A DNA stretch of 64,000 nt, from positions 1 to 64,000 of the forward strand of contig KV918791.1 of the NCBI GenBank assembly GCA_002049455.2, written 5' to 3'. Of the stretch, positions 20,136 through 30,950 are shown in pieces. How positions within the stretch are numbered: position 1 is the stretch's first letter; each line of letters begins with the position of its first letter. This stretch comes from Porphyra umbilicalis. Taxonomy: Eukaryota > Rhodophyta > Bangiophyceae > Bangiales > Bangiaceae. Under the pieces are notes generated by a model, which was not told the DNA's origin, did not search any database, and saw nothing but the letters and a program-made list of their open reading frames with translations. A program made the translations under genes and the position numbers.

Positions 20136-20681
20136 GCGCGTTACGCCCCCGTTTGGCGAGCGGTGGGTTGGTGGCGACCGCGGGCCGGCCGTGGTGCCCG
20201 CTCTTTGGTTTGTCGCGACATGCTTTTGTTTGTATTTGTGCACGCGGTTGGGGCGGGGGGGAGGGGTGGGCCGTGCCCCGCAGCGTTCCCGCACACCGAC
20301 GCGTGTTGCCGACCGCGCGAGGAAAACTCGGGGTGGTTTGTTTCGAAATGTGGTTGCCATTGGGGGACACTCCCTCGCGTCGATGGTGTCCCCGCCACCC
20401 TCAGCAGAGGGACGGTTTGTTAACGATGCGCGTCAGGACGGAAACGGCGTCGATCGGTGCGATATGGTTGCTGTCGGGTCGGCCCGACCAAACGGCGCCC
20501 ACCGTTGGGGGCATGCCGACCCTTTGCCGGTTGCTATCAAGACGGGACCACGCGACCGTGCGCCCCCCCGCCTCTCCCACGCACCGCAACAAGGCGGGAT
20601 CACGACCGCCCACCCACACAGATGCCACGGCCACCCCACGCGGCGGGCGCTCGCACACCTGCGCCGCCGCCGCGGCGGCGC
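20136..20681. other. Convergent 3' spacer
   Basis: 546 bp between the ends of two secreted-protein genes, less GC-rich than either. No gene is seen; short frames on both strands lack domains. It presumably holds both 3' UTRs. Confidence 0.4.
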
Positions 20682-21482
20682 TCACACCTCGTACACGCGC
20701 CCCGCCGGGCACACCTGGTGCGCCGGCACCACGTTGGACGCGTGCGCGCAGCACATGGCCTCGGAAAACCACCACGGGAAGAGCAGCGCCATCACCCGGC
20801 ACTCGGCGGTGCAGCAGACGGTCGGCGCCCACGGCTCCCACGTCGGGCAGCACACGGGCGGGGGGCGGGCGTCCCCATTGCCAGCGTCAATTTCCACCAC
20901 CGTTTGGCCCGTCTCCCCAAAGGCGGGCAGCTTGCCCGAGCCGCCGCCCCCCCCCCCCCCCACCGACACGCCGCCCCAGCCGCCGCCCCCACCGACCGAC
21001 ACCAACTTGCCGCCGCCGCCCCCGGCGGCCGCGCCAATGGCGCCGCCGCCGCCGCCGCCAATGGCGGGCGCCGGGAAGCCCGTCACCCACCCCGCCGGCG
21101 CGTCGGCGGCGACGCACAGCTTGGTGCGGTCGGCGACCATGAGCGCCTCGGCAATGACGGCCCGGTCTGCCCCACTGACCGTGCAGGTGGGGGCGCCAGA
21201 CCCCCCCCCGGCCGTGGCGGCGAGGAGCAGCGCCACGGCCGCTTGCGCGGCGCTCCGCCGCGCCGCCTGGCCGACCGTGTCGGCGCACGTGGCGGCGGCC
21301 AGGGCGGTGGCATAGGCGGAGAGCGTGTGGAGCGCCGCCGCGCAGCGGCGGCGGTCATCGTCAGGGGGGGGTGGCGGGGGCCACCCAGCGGGCGGCGGCG
21401 CCGACGCGCCCCCGGTCGGGCAACGTCGGCAGGGGCGCGTCGCGCTCGGTCTTTTTGAGGGGGGGGGCGTCCACGCGACGCG

Positions 21483-21516
<34 letters not shown>

Positions 21517-21656
21517 GCCGTCACCGCGACGGGCTTGGACGGCGGCGGCGCGACGGTTGGGGCGCGGAGCAGCGCCCCGACGGGCCTCGACGGCAAACAC
21601 CCGACGGTGGCGGCGGCGAGGAGGAGCGCTGCCAAGACGCGCGGGGCGCGCGCCAT
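20682..21656 (-). CDS. Small secreted Cys-rich protein, unknown function
   Basis: 324 residues from the ATG at 21656. Residues 1-28 are a signal peptide (VLAALLLAAATVGCL). A Pro/Gly linker follows, then a helical Ala-rich region with paired Cys (RRCAAALHTLSAYATALAAATCADTVG), a Gly-rich stretch of about 60 residues, and a C-terminal domain dense in Cys doublets: PVCCPTWEPW, PTVCCTAECRVMALLFPWWF, EAMCCAHASN, HQVCPAGRV. The CC-C-CC spacing suggests a compact disulfide fold, but I do not recognise a family. The DNA just upstream (about 21681-21699) is a run of about 17 A on the plus strand, that is poly-T in the leader. The signal peptide and Cys pattern make it a likely real gene; the function is unknown. 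Confidence 0.6.
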
Positions 21657-23008
21657 GGTGGGGACGTCGACGAAAACGAGAAAAAAAAAAAAAAAAACAG
21701 CGCGGCCAGGAGCAACGGCGTCCGACGTGGAGCGTCGCCGACGATGGGGCGCCGCACCGGGCGTCTGCCGACGCGAGGCGGGGGGACTTGTTAAAGCGAG
21801 GCGCCGCCGCCAACGCGCGGTTGGGGCCCGCCCCACCCCACGCCAGTCGGCCACACAAGGCGTAGCGGGGGCGCCGTCGCCCAGGGGGCCTCCCCAGATA
21901 ACCCCCCCGTGCCGCCTCATGCACCTCGGCCGCCGCCGCGGCCGCCGCCCCTACCAGCGGGGGGGGGGGGCGGTACGCGCGCGCGCCGCATCGAGCCGCC
22001 TCTGCCCCGCATGCGGCATCCGGCGTGGCAAGCACCGTGGCCGTGGCGGGCGGCGGGACGCCCGTGGGTGCCTCCCCGCGGCGACGCGGACCGCCGCGGC
22101 GGGCGCCGACGCCCCGACCGCCGTCGCGGATGGATGACGGGCGGCGGCGCGGCGGCGCCGACGGCGGCGCCTCGGTGCCGGGTGCCTCGGCGGCGCGCCG
22201 GCGGTTGGATGAGTCGGGCGGGCGTGTCTGTGGGTGGCCATGAGTTGTTGAGGACAACTCATGGCCACCCATGGACACCGCGTCCTGTGCATGAAGCCGA
22301 CCGCGGGAGTGTGCGCGGCGGGTGCCCTTTGCGGCTGCCCGAGGGGAACAGACGGCAGACAGGTGACGGCAGCGCGTCTGGACCTGCTGTGGGACTCGAA
22401 ACAAGTCATAGGTATGACTCCCCGAGTCGTAGTTGTCCGTTCGTCGTTCTTTCGAGTCTACCAACGGTCAATTCCTGCCGCGCGAGGGCGACGCTCCCTA
22501 CGGGCACCCAGCCGCCGCTTTGCGAGTCCCCAGCGTGGGCGGTCGTCCAGCCCCACGCGCGCGCCGTGACCGAGGGGGGTGCCGCTCACGGAACGCGGCT
22601 GGCAAGCGTGGCGCAGCGCGTGGCCAGTGGGGAGCTCCCCACAAGATGCAGCCGCTGCATCCTGTGCTACCATGCCCTGCTTTCCCACCGGCTGGGCACG
22701 GAAGGATATAGTTCCTTGGGGAGCAAACGCTGCGAAGCGACGCAAATGGCAGCTGGCAGCGGGCGAGCCGTGCGCGCGTGCAGCGAGGGAAAAGCCTGCG
22801 CTTCACTGCTCGCCGCGATCCCTATCGGCGGGCGCGCGTGCAACGCTACCGATCGACCGTCGCGTCTGCCCCCACACTCGGAGGTATGAAGGAGCCCGGG
22901 TGCAGGCGCACAGAAGCCGCAAAGCTGGCGAGCTGTCGGCCGCCTGTTGCGCACGGCCGCCGCCACCACCCCCCCCCCCCGCTCTTTGACCGACGCCAAA
23001 AAAGACGC
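21657..23008. other. Spacer with hairpin
   Basis: About 1.35 kb between the start of the secreted-protein gene and the end of the next F-box/LRR gene, both on the minus strand. It is GC-rich to about 22200 and more balanced after that. It contains a perfect hairpin at 22231-22271. Overlapping Arg/Pro-rich frames have no domain. Confidence 0.4.
22231..22271. repeat. Perfect hairpin, 18-bp stem, 5-nt loop
   Basis: Arms 22231-22248 (tgggtggccatgagttgt) and 22254-22271 are exact complements, with loop tgagg. It is intergenic. It marks the point where composition shifts from very GC-rich to moderate. Confidence 0.8.
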
Positions 23009-24823
23009 CTAGGAGCAGTCGACGAGCCACGAGGCGGCCGGCGACGGCGCGAGCCGGTCCTCCTCGTCTGGCCACTGCGCCGCCCGCATTGTGCAGCGCA
23101 GGAGCGTCACGGCGACGCCCGCCCACGTGAGGCACGCCACGAGCTCCTCCCCCACCTCCATCCGCGCGAGCGTCAGCTCCCGCAGCGCCCCGCAGCGGCG
23201 CCGCAAGTCGACGCGCGCCCCCCCCACACTCCCGTACTCGCCCACGGTGAGGGCGAGGGAGACGAGGCGCGGCAGCGCCAACGTCGTCAGCACCGCCCAC
23301 ACGGTGCGCGCGGCGACGCCCGTCAGCCGCAGGCACACCAAGGAGGGCATGCCGCTCAGCGCCGCGGCGGTGGCCCAGCCGCCACACACCACCCCCGGGG
23401 GGGTGGTCAGCACCAGCTCCTCGAGGGCGGGCAGCCGGCCGGGGGTGGCGAGCGCCGCCACCGCCGGCGCCAGCTCAAAGTCGGGCGGCAGGTGCGTTTG
23501 GGCGGTCGACCAGTCGAGGCGGAGGCCGGTCAGGCGGGGGAGCGACGCGGGGAGCCCCTCCACGGTCGCGCCCGGGTGGGCGCACGTCGCAAGCGCAAAG
23601 CGCCGCAGCGACGGCGCCGCGTCGAGGGCCTCCCGCAGCCCCGCCGGGGTGGGGGCGGGGGCAACCGTGCCGGGCGGCGGCCAATCCTCCCACGGGTTGT
23701 CCGCGTCAATGGCGGCGGCGAGGACGAGCTCCGCGAGCGCCGGCAGCCCCGCCACGAGCGCCGCCAGCGGCTCGTCGTCGACGGGGTCGTTGACCGTGCA
23801 GGACAGGTCGTGCATCCAAATCTCCGTCTCGCCCATGTTGCCCTGCTGCGTGCCCCCACCGCACCCATCATCAAAGCTCACGTAGCCGAGGAAGGTGAGG
23901 GCCTCCAAGTGGGGGCACGCCGCGGCCAGCCACAGCGCGTCCGACACGTCCAACGACGAGCGCAGGTTGGTCGTCAGCGACTTGAGCGTCGCGCCGACGC
24001 CGGCCAGCGCCTCGGGCAGCGGCGGTAGCGGGCGGGAAAAGGGCGCGTCGCCGCCCGAGTCGGCGTGCACCCACACCAGGCGGGTTAGGCGCGGGCCGAC
24101 CGCCCACAGCAGCGCCCGCTCTTCGGGGACGAGGTCGTTGCCAGTCACCAACACCAGCTCCCGCAAGCTCCCCGCGTGCGGCGCGGCGGCGAGCACGCGG
24201 GGCAGCCCGTCGGGGAGCGCCACCCCCACGTACGAAAAGGCCGTCAAGCCCCGACGCGCCACCCGCCGCGCCGGCCCGAGCGCGTGGGAGAGGCGCGGGT
24301 AGGGCACCACGTGGTCCCCGTGCGGCCGCCGCAGCTCCCCGTGGCGACGCTCCCGCACGGCCAAGGAGCCGAGTTTGGGCACCCGCCCGACGGCGCGCAC
24401 GACCGACGCCACGTTGCCGGCCGACCCCACGTCGACCGACGTGACGGCGCGGGCGACGACGCCCGCCCACACGCGCCGCAGGGCGGAGCACGTCGACGCG
24501 ACGCCCGCCGCCCAGCGGGCGACGGGGGGCGTCAAGTGGAGGAGCGGCAGCGCGCCGCCGTCGCCGCCGACGGGGAGGGGGGGCGGGCGCGGGGCGGCGG
24601 GCCACCAGGGCGCGTCGAGGTGCGTCACCGACAGCTCGTCGACGCCACGCACGGAGCGGAGGGCCGCGTCGTCTGCGGCGGCGGCGGCGGCGGCGCGCCA
24701 GAGGATGACGGCAAGGAGGTCGGTCGGCAGCGACAGGAGGTCCACGGGGGGGAGCGATGCCCCGTGTGCATCACTGGAATGGGTGACCATCTCGTCGGCG
24801 GCGTCACGTGGAGACGCACGCAT
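23009..24823 (-). CDS. F-box / leucine-rich repeat protein
   Basis: 604 residues from the ATG at 24823, in one intact frame. The F-box-like segment begins PVDLLSLPTDLLAVILWRAA (about 26-45). Its second half, VASTCSALRRVWAGVVARAVTSVDV, comes after an insertion of about 60 residues. From about residue 130 there is an LRR array: LGSLAVRERR, LRELVLVTGNDLV, LTRLVWVHAD, LKSLTTNLRS, LEALTFLGYVSFDD, LAELVLAAAID, LTGLRLDWST, LEELVLTTPPG, LVCLRLTGVA, LVSLALTVGEYG, LRELTLARMEVG. It is a likely SCF-type adaptor with unknown substrate. It resembles the gene at 557-2455 in design. Unlike most neighbours it has no frame break, so its reading is reliable. Cytosolic or nuclear. Confidence 0.7.
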   Translation of the reverse strand: MRASPRDAADEMVTHSSDAHGASLPPVDLLSLPTDLLAVILWRAAAAAAADDAALRSVRGVDELSVTHLDAPWWPAAPRPPPLPVGGDGGALPLLHLTPPVARWAAGVASTCSALRRVWAGVVARAVTSVDVGSAGNVASVVRAVGRVPKLGSLAVRERRHGELRRPHGDHVVPYPRLSHALGPARRVARRGLTAFSYVGVALPDGLPRVLAAAPHAGSLRELVLVTGNDLVPEERALLWAVGPRLTRLVWVHADSGGDAPFSRPLPPLPEALAGVGATLKSLTTNLRSSLDVSDALWLAAACPHLEALTFLGYVSFDDGCGGGTQQGNMGETEIWMHDLSCTVNDPVDDEPLAALVAGLPALAELVLAAAIDADNPWEDWPPPGTVAPAPTPAGLREALDAAPSLRRFALATCAHPGATVEGLPASLPRLTGLRLDWSTAQTHLPPDFELAPAVAALATPGRLPALEELVLTTPPGVVCGGWATAAALSGMPSLVCLRLTGVAARTVWAVLTTLALPRLVSLALTVGEYGSVGGARVDLRRRCGALRELTLARMEVGEELVACLTWAGVAVTLLRCTMRAAQWPDEEDRLAPSPAASWLVDCS

Positions 24824-25241
24824 GAGTGCGAGGCGGAGGGGGGGGGGAGCAGAGCGGGAGCAGAGCGGGAAGACGGGGCGAGGTGCTGGGGGGGAGGTTG
24901 AGAGTCGAGGGGAGACGAGCAGGCGGAGCGGAAAGGGACACCAGACACGTGCGTGGCAAGGGGGTGCGAGCGAGGGGAGACGACGCTGTGTCGCGTGAAG
25001 GAGGAGAAGGCAGAGACGCGAGGGGGGGGTGGGTGTCCTTCTCACCGGCCGCCTGCGACTTCACAGCGCCCGTTGAGGGTGCGCGCCCAATCAGCGGGCG
25101 TGGCGCGTGCCCCTCACGGCCGGGCATGCGGCGGCTCGCACGCAGCAGGGAGGGTGCCAAGCGGCGGAGAGGCGGGACATGACCACTCTCGCGCCAGTGC
25201 ACGACCACTTCTACACGGCGCGCACGTGGAGGTCACGCGGA

Positions 25242-25267
25242 GCGCCACACACGGCCGTGTGTGGCGC
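25242..25267. repeat. 26-bp perfect palindrome
   Basis: gcgccacacacgg is followed directly by its reverse complement, without a loop. It is intergenic, about 420 bp upstream of the F-box/LRR start. Confidence 0.8.
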
Positions 25268-25414
25268 GGCCGCCTCGGGCACCCGCGGGTGCACAAGGCG
25301 GCCGCGTTCGCGGGAAGCCCGGACGAGAGTGCAGACTAGAATTGTTGCCACCCCGAGCCGAGGATCAATTCTTCTGCCTGCATCGGTCCGGGGGTTCCGC
25401 CTGTTGCATCAGGG

Positions 25415-25479
25415 ACACTCCGGCCAACACCAACGTTGAACACTCCGGCCAACACCAACGTTGGTGTTGGCCGGAGTGT
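25415..25479. repeat. 40-bp perfect palindrome plus direct half-copy
   Basis: 25440-25479 is a loopless palindrome centred on caac/gttg (arm acactccggccaacaccaac). The same arm also occurs once in direct orientation at about 25415-25437, a few bases upstream. The array is therefore arm, arm, inverted arm, an arrangement that template switching or foldback insertion can create. Confidence 0.85.
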
Positions 25480-25647
25480 CTCTCGACGTGCACGCTGTCT
25501 GCCCTTCCCGCCACGTCGTCCCGACGCCGCTCTGTTTGACTCCCCCCGTTCCCTTCGTCCCCCTCGTCCGCCTCGTCCCCCGCGCCCCCTCCGTCCGCCG
25601 CGTCCCTCGCTCCCCCCCCCATCCACCCCGTCCCCCACCCAGCCGCG

Positions 25648-25950
25648 ATGGAGACAGCTGCCGCGCCCCGCCACCTCACCCCGTCCGTCCTTTTCGCCGC
25701 GCACGCACCGGGAGACCCGTGCCTGTGAAAGGCCAACGACCTCGCGGCACACGAGGCGGACACTTTTGAATGGGGCTGGTATGAAACGGGAACGTACAAG
25801 GGCAATGGCGGGCAAAAGTGCGAGCACTGCGCCCGTGACCTCACGGGGCGGCCGCATGTGGGTCTGGTGGCGGTGTCCGAGGCGGCGCCCGACGGCGAGT
25901 ACCTGCTCGGCTGGACGTGGTGTGGCGGTCAGAGCGGGACCTCGCTGTGC
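25648..25950 (+). pseudogene. Short Cys-containing ORF with in-frame TGA
   Basis: The ATG at 25648 gives 26 residues, then a TGA at 25726-25728. The same frame continues open with protein-like, non-repetitive text: FEWGWYETGTYKGNGGQKC, EHCARDLTGRPHVGLVAVSE, APDGEYLLGWTWCGGQSGTS, LCRF. A C-x-x-C and later Cys suggest a small zinc site. A possible splice donor (gcaggtttc) follows LCR at about 25948. I do not recognise the family. The TGA may be a sequencing error, a disabling mutation, or a recoded codon; nothing here decides between them. Confidence 0.35.
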
Positions 25951-27316
25951 AGGTTTCTTGGTCGTCGTGGCTTTTATTTTTTTTTCTCGCAAAGTGCGCG
26001 TGCAGTCGCCTCCGCGGCGGGGTGCTCATGGCGGCCGCCCACGCGCGGGTCTTGCGGTCGGGTGGCAGCACCCTCGCCACCGGGGACGGCAAGGACCGGT
26101 GCCCCTCCCACGTCCACGCTCCCGCGCTCGCCCAGCAGGGCCCGGTGAAGCAGAGGCAGGCGCGTGGGGCCGGCGCGCGTCCCCTCCCCCGCCGACGCGA
26201 CCGTGATCATCCCCACGGGCGTGTCTCGCGTTCCCCGCGTCGGGTCGCGTGATGAGGATGACGCACGCGCATCGGCGGCCCGCCGTGCGCCGCGGCGGGC
26301 CCCGCCCTCGCCGCCGCCACAGGTCGCCCACGGGGTGGTCGCCGTGCCCCCGTCCTGGTGCTCCCCCCCGCCCGTGGGGTCACTCCCACGTCCCACCCCC
26401 GCGGTGCCCGTCGCGCGGCTGATTGGGGGGCGGGTCCCCCCGCTCCCCCTCCACACCGACATGGCGGCATGTCACTGGCACGGCGGCCGCACGCTGGGTG
26501 ACGTGCGGCGGGCGTGCCCGAACACGCGTTTCGCGGCCGCTGCGCCGCGCCCCTCCCTCCCCCCCGCTTGGGCGCCCACCCCCTCAGAGGCGCGCTGGGT
26601 GCCGCGCCACGTCGGCGGCCTGCGCCGCCGACACCACCGCACCCCAGCCCGCCGGCGGGCCACCGCGTGCGCGTCGACGGCGGCCGCCGACGACGCGGCG
26701 CCGTGTGTGGGCGCCACCGCCCGCTTCCGCCGACCCGTGGTTGGGGCGGCGCAGACCGGGCGTGGGGGTGGAGCGCGCGCCGCACGGCCAGCGCGGCACA
26801 CGCGTCGCGTGGGGTGGTCCGTCCCGCGCAGGCCGTCGGCGAGCGCGTGGACGGCGTTTTGCCGGGGAAAACCGCGAGGCTCACCAGAGGAGGAGGGGGA
26901 TTGGGGGCGGGGGTTGCTGTTGTGGCCGACGCGCCCAAAGGGGGGGGACGCGGGGGATGCGTGCCGCCAGACGGCGACGGCAGCAACGGCGGGGCCACCA
27001 CCACTTGGCACGGCGGGCACCGCCGCCAGCGGTAGGGGTGGTCTCGACCGGCTCCCGGGTCGGTCCGAGGCACAGAGGCAGGCGTAGCGGCGCCGCGGGC
27101 AACGGCCCCTCACGGCGGCCGACTGACATGACAAACACCCCCGGTTTTTCTTGGAATGCGCTGCGAGCCGTGGAGCAACCATGCCGCCGAGATGGACGTC
27201 CGCATGGTCACCGTTGGGATTGAGACTGACATTGGCCCACGGCTCGCCATGTCTCTAACAGTCCAGCACAATCGCTCTCTGCGTTCCCCTCTTGCTCCCA
27301 ACAAGAAACCAGGGCT
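25951..27316. other. GC-rich spacer
   Basis: About 1.37 kb without a recognisable gene. Long frames exist on both strands (for example about 26207-27182) but are Arg/Pro/Ala-rich with no motif. The 3' UTR of subtilase 2 should begin at the right end. Confidence 0.4.
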
Positions 27317-29096
27317 CTACCGCCTGTCCCACCCGAAAAAGTCCAAGAACCACGATGGAAGCCCCGAGCGGGGCGCTGGCCGCGGCGCAGCCGACGGCAC
27401 GCCGGTAGGCGTGGGCGGGGCCGGGGCGGCCGACGGGCGGACGGTGCCGATCGGCGCACGGCGGCGGGGGAGCTTGGGCGACGCCGACGGGGTGGCGTCG
27501 GCGGGGGTGCCCGTCGGCGTTGCCTCGGTCGGCAGGCCGGATGGTGCCGGTGCTGCGTCGGCCGGCTCGGCCGGGGATGGAGATGGCTTGACAGGGGCTG
27601 CCGACGGGGACGGGGACAGCGACGGGGACGGGGACGGGGACGGGGACGGGGACGGCGAAGCTGGGGCGCCACGGCGCCCACACCCGCCCGCCACATAGCC
27701 GAGGCGGTACCCCCCGACCACGGGCGCGCCCTCTGCGAGCAGCGCCTTGACGTCGGCGGACTTGAGGTCCCCCCCGTCCGCGCGCTCCCCCAACAGCAGC
27801 GCCACAACCCCCGCCACGTGCGGCGCCGCCATGGACGTGCCACTCAAAAACCGCACGCCCGTGTCGCTCCGCGCGTCGGCCGACAGGATTTGGGTGCCCG
27901 GCGCAATCACGTCGACGCACGGCCCCGTGTTGCTGCTCGCCGCCACGCGGTCCGCCGCGTCCGCATTGGCCACGGTGATCGCCAACGCGGCGCGGGCGGG
28001 CGTGTAGGCGCACGCGTCGGCCGCCGCGTTGCCGGCGGCCACGACGGGGATGACGCCGACCGCCGCCGCGCGGTCCACGGCCGTATCTTGCGACGAGGCG
28101 CCGCCGCCGCGGCGCGCGCGGCCGCCGAGGGAGAGGCTCATGACGACGCGGCGGGTCGGGTCGGCCGCCTTGTACGCGGCCGCCGCCTCCATGCCCGCCA
28201 GGATGGTGCCGTACGCGCCGACGCCCTCGTCGTTGAGCACCTTGACGCAGCGGAGGGTGGCGGACTTGGCGACGCCAGACTCGACGCCGCCGACGGTGCC
28301 CGCGCAGTGGGTGCCGTGGCCATTGCCGTCCGCGGCAGAGGCGGGGGAGCGGGACGACGGGGGGGCGACCGACGTTGCGCGCCCGCCAAACTGCTCGTGC
28401 GTCGCGCGGCAGCCCGTGTCGAGGACAAACACGTCGACGCCGGCGCCGGCCGACGGGAAGCAATCGTACGTGTAGCTGCCATCGAGGGGCAGCGACGGCT
28501 GGTCGATACGGTCGAGGCCCCAGTAGCCCCGGATGCCGCCCGTGATGACTAGAGGGATACGCGCAGCGCAAAAGACGCGACGGTAGGACAACCAGGGAGC
28601 AAGGCACAATGCAGCAAAAAAGGCATTGGCACGCAAGTCAGTAGGCGCCCCGGCAGACAAACGAAAGCAGCTAGACACAAGGGCAGCAAAGCGCAAGCGG
28701 CAACGCCACCCACAGTCCACAAGGCACAACGCCTGCGCACACAGCACGGTCCCCCCAACCCCACGTACTTTGCTTGGTGGCGACCTCGTCCAAGTCACTC
28801 ACGCCCCCCATCGGCACCGACGCTTCGACGACAAAGTCGTCGACGACCTCCACGACGTTTGGCAGGTCGGCCAACGACGCTTGCACCCCCACCTGCCCGT
28901 CCGCCGGCGGCGGACACCGCGCGCGCGCCATGGCAAGCGTCGGGAAGGGCGTCACGTCGACGCAGCCGGCGGCCGCGAGCGCCGTGACCGTCTCGTCCAT
29001 GCAGGCGGCGGCGCAGGCGGGCGTCAGCGCCACCAGCCGCACGTCGAGGACGTCTTGGTCGGCGCGCATGGTGCGGGTGGCCACCCCCGCCACGGC

Positions 29097-29138
<42 letters not shown>

Positions 29139-29195
29139 CGCCAGGGCAACGGCGGCGACGGCGGGGGGGAAACGGCGGGCGGCGGGCCGCCCCAT
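27317..29195 (-). CDS. Secreted proteinase-K-like subtilase 2 (two exons)
   Basis: Join of 28769-29195 and 27317-28548, 552 residues. The ATG at 29195 begins a signal peptide (FPPAVAAVALAGAAAAA). A propeptide follows with the same Cys and ADLPNVVEVVDDFVVE segment as subtilase 1. Exon 1 ends ...AAGCAA-A before gtacgt; exon 2 starts TC-ATC after ctctag, giving phase 1. The catalytic domain starts ITGGIRGYWGLDRIDQ. The triad is Asp186 (VFVLDTGC), His220 (GNGHGTHCAG) and Ser381 (SGTSMAAPH), with oxyanion Asn316. After the domain comes a Ser-Pro repeat linker (SPSPSPSPS) about 120 residues long, and a final PSWFLDFFGWDRR. It is an extracellular serine endopeptidase by family. It is closely similar to subtilase 1 throughout the domain and differs by the intron and by a longer Pro/Ser linker instead of an acidic one. 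Confidence 0.94.
28549..28768 (-). other. 220-bp GT-AG intron in subtilase 2
   Basis: On the minus strand the donor is A|gtacgtgggg and the acceptor ctctag|TC. Removing it restores the exact alignment with intronless subtilase 1 (ATRQ-V-ITGG versus ATKQ-I-ITGG). The intron is less GC-rich than the exons. It is the best-supported splice site pair in the window. Confidence 0.93.
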
Positions 29196-29749
29196 CGTGG
29201 CGGCGTGTGTAACGGGCGGGGCGGGGATCAAGGAGACGGGAGGGGGGGGGGGTGGGGGGGAGAGCGGGCGTGGGTAAGACTGGTGAGGCGGCGGCAGGCG
29301 CGCGCGACGTCCCCAGACGGCCGCCAATGCAACACACAGGGGCACTGCCGCAGGCAGTCACGACGCGCCAGGGGGGTGGGGCACGCGGGGAGGCGCCACC
29401 GCGGGGGCCGACGACCACGCGCGCGCGATGCGGAGGCACCCACCCGCCGCCCTCACCCGCCCGCCGCGGCGCGCCTCAAATGCGCCGCGCCTCCCCGCCC
29501 GCCGCCGCCGCCGCCGCCGCCACCGCCGCCGCTGCCGCCGCCGCCGCCGCGCGCGGCGGCGCGCCCGCACCCCCCAACCCCCATCGCTGTCTGCGCGCGG
29601 CGCGGCGGCCCCCCGCACGCGGCGCGGCGGCGCCACCCCATGCGGCCGCCGCGGCCGCCGGCGCCGTCCAAGACGTGGCCGCCGCCGCGGGCGCCACCCC
29701 GCGCCGGCCGCGCGGCGCCCGCCCCGGTCCCCCGCCTCGGCGGCGCCGC

Positions 29750-29793
<44 letters not shown>

Positions 29794-30671
29794 GCCGCCG
29801 CCGACGCGCCGCGGCGCCGCGCGGCGCGGCGCCCCCGTGACCCCGCAAACGTGTCGTCTGCGCGGCGGGGCGGCGGGGGGCGGCTCCCGAGCGACCGTCT
29901 CCCCCCCCCCCCCCCCCATGCCGCCCCTCTGCCCGACTCTTCCCCCACTCCCCCCCACCCCCGCCCCCCCCCCCCCCCCCTGCCTCGCCTCACGCGCACC
30001 CCATCCCCCCGCATCCGTCGCGGCGCGGCGCCGCCCGCCCGCGTCCCCGCCGCGCCGCCCGCGCGCGGCCGGCGGCGGCGCCACGGGACGCACCGTGGGC
30101 GGGCGGGTGACGACGGCAGTGGGGCGGGCGCCGCGGGTCCCCCCGCCGGCTGCCCGCCGCCGGTGGCGGCCGCGCGCCATTGCCCGCGGCGCCACGCGGG
30201 CGGCGGCCCGTGGGGGGAAGCACGTTGGCGGCCGACGCGCGCGAGCACGTTTCGTGGGTTGACGGCGGGGGCGCAGCGGATCCACCACCAGCAGCGATGA
30301 TGGAAGCGTCTCAAACGGGAATATAGGAGGCAGTAATTGTGATTCTCGATGGACTAGTGATATTTCGCTCGTGGGGGGGGTTCCGGGCGCGCCACGTGGG
30401 GGGGGATGCGGCGGCCGCCGGAATTGAGAGGGGCTCGCTGGGGGGGTTCTAGGGGGGGGGGTTACGTCTGATTCGCGTACTTGCAATACTTGTTCCGACG
30501 CCAATCTCACGCCGTGACGATCTGTTCCCCGCCATGACCATTGACCACCTTCATCAATCGACCCATGGAACCGAAACACCAGCCACCCTACCCAGCCGCA
30601 GCCAGATCGGGCGCCGTCGACATGATGCGCGTGCACTTCGCGCGGTCACTGATCGCGCGCTCTTTGCGCCG

Positions 30672-30716
30672 TCATTGTGCGAGTGCTCATTGTGCGAGTG
30701 CTCATTGTGCAGTTAC
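30672..30716. repeat. 15-bp tandem repeat
   Basis: tcattgtgcgagtgc occurs twice exactly (30672-30686, 30687-30701), followed by a degenerate third copy (tcattgtgcagttac). It is intergenic. Confidence 0.85.
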
Positions 30717-30900
30717 TGTGCGAGCGCTTTTTGCGCGGGAGCGTCGCTGTTGGCTCACGGTGTCGGTAGGTGACGCCTCACCGGGTGCATTGGCTTGTCG
30801 TGAGCGTGCACGCGGGAGCGCGATGGGCTGGGAACGCCAGTGGCGGGATGCACCAACAGCGGATCACGCGTGATCTAATGCCTGGATCTGTCCAGACCCA

Positions 30901-30950
30901 TCCTCCCCCGACCCTCCCTCGCATATCCTCCCCCGACCCTCCCTCGCCCA
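30901..30950. repeat. 25-bp tandem duplication
   Basis: tcctcccccgaccctccctc plus five bases is present twice in tandem (30901-30925 and 30926-30950, differing only at the end), about 120 bp upstream of the ATG at 31072. It is in the pyrimidine-rich leader or promoter of the Gly-rich gene. Confidence 0.8.

Larger units (their letters stand above)
24824..25647. promoter_or_regulatory. 5' region of F-box/LRR gene with palindromes
   Basis: A purine-rich stretch on the plus strand (24824-25020: gagggggg, agcgggagcagagcgggaag) that is pyrimidine-rich in the gene's sense, as expected of a leader or promoter. Beyond it lie palindromes at 25242-25267 and 25440-25479. No TATA box is assigned. Confidence 0.4.

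Noticed and set aside
16948..20360. Two minus-strand frames of about 1000 codons over the Cys-rich gene
   Set aside because: They read as (SSGCPT)n, (ARRRA)n and similar antisense of the minisatellite. The plus strand has a signal peptide and ordered Cys modules.
26207..27182. Minus-strand frames between the short ORF and subtilase 2
   Set aside because: Arg/Pro/Ala composition with no motif; competing frames on both strands.
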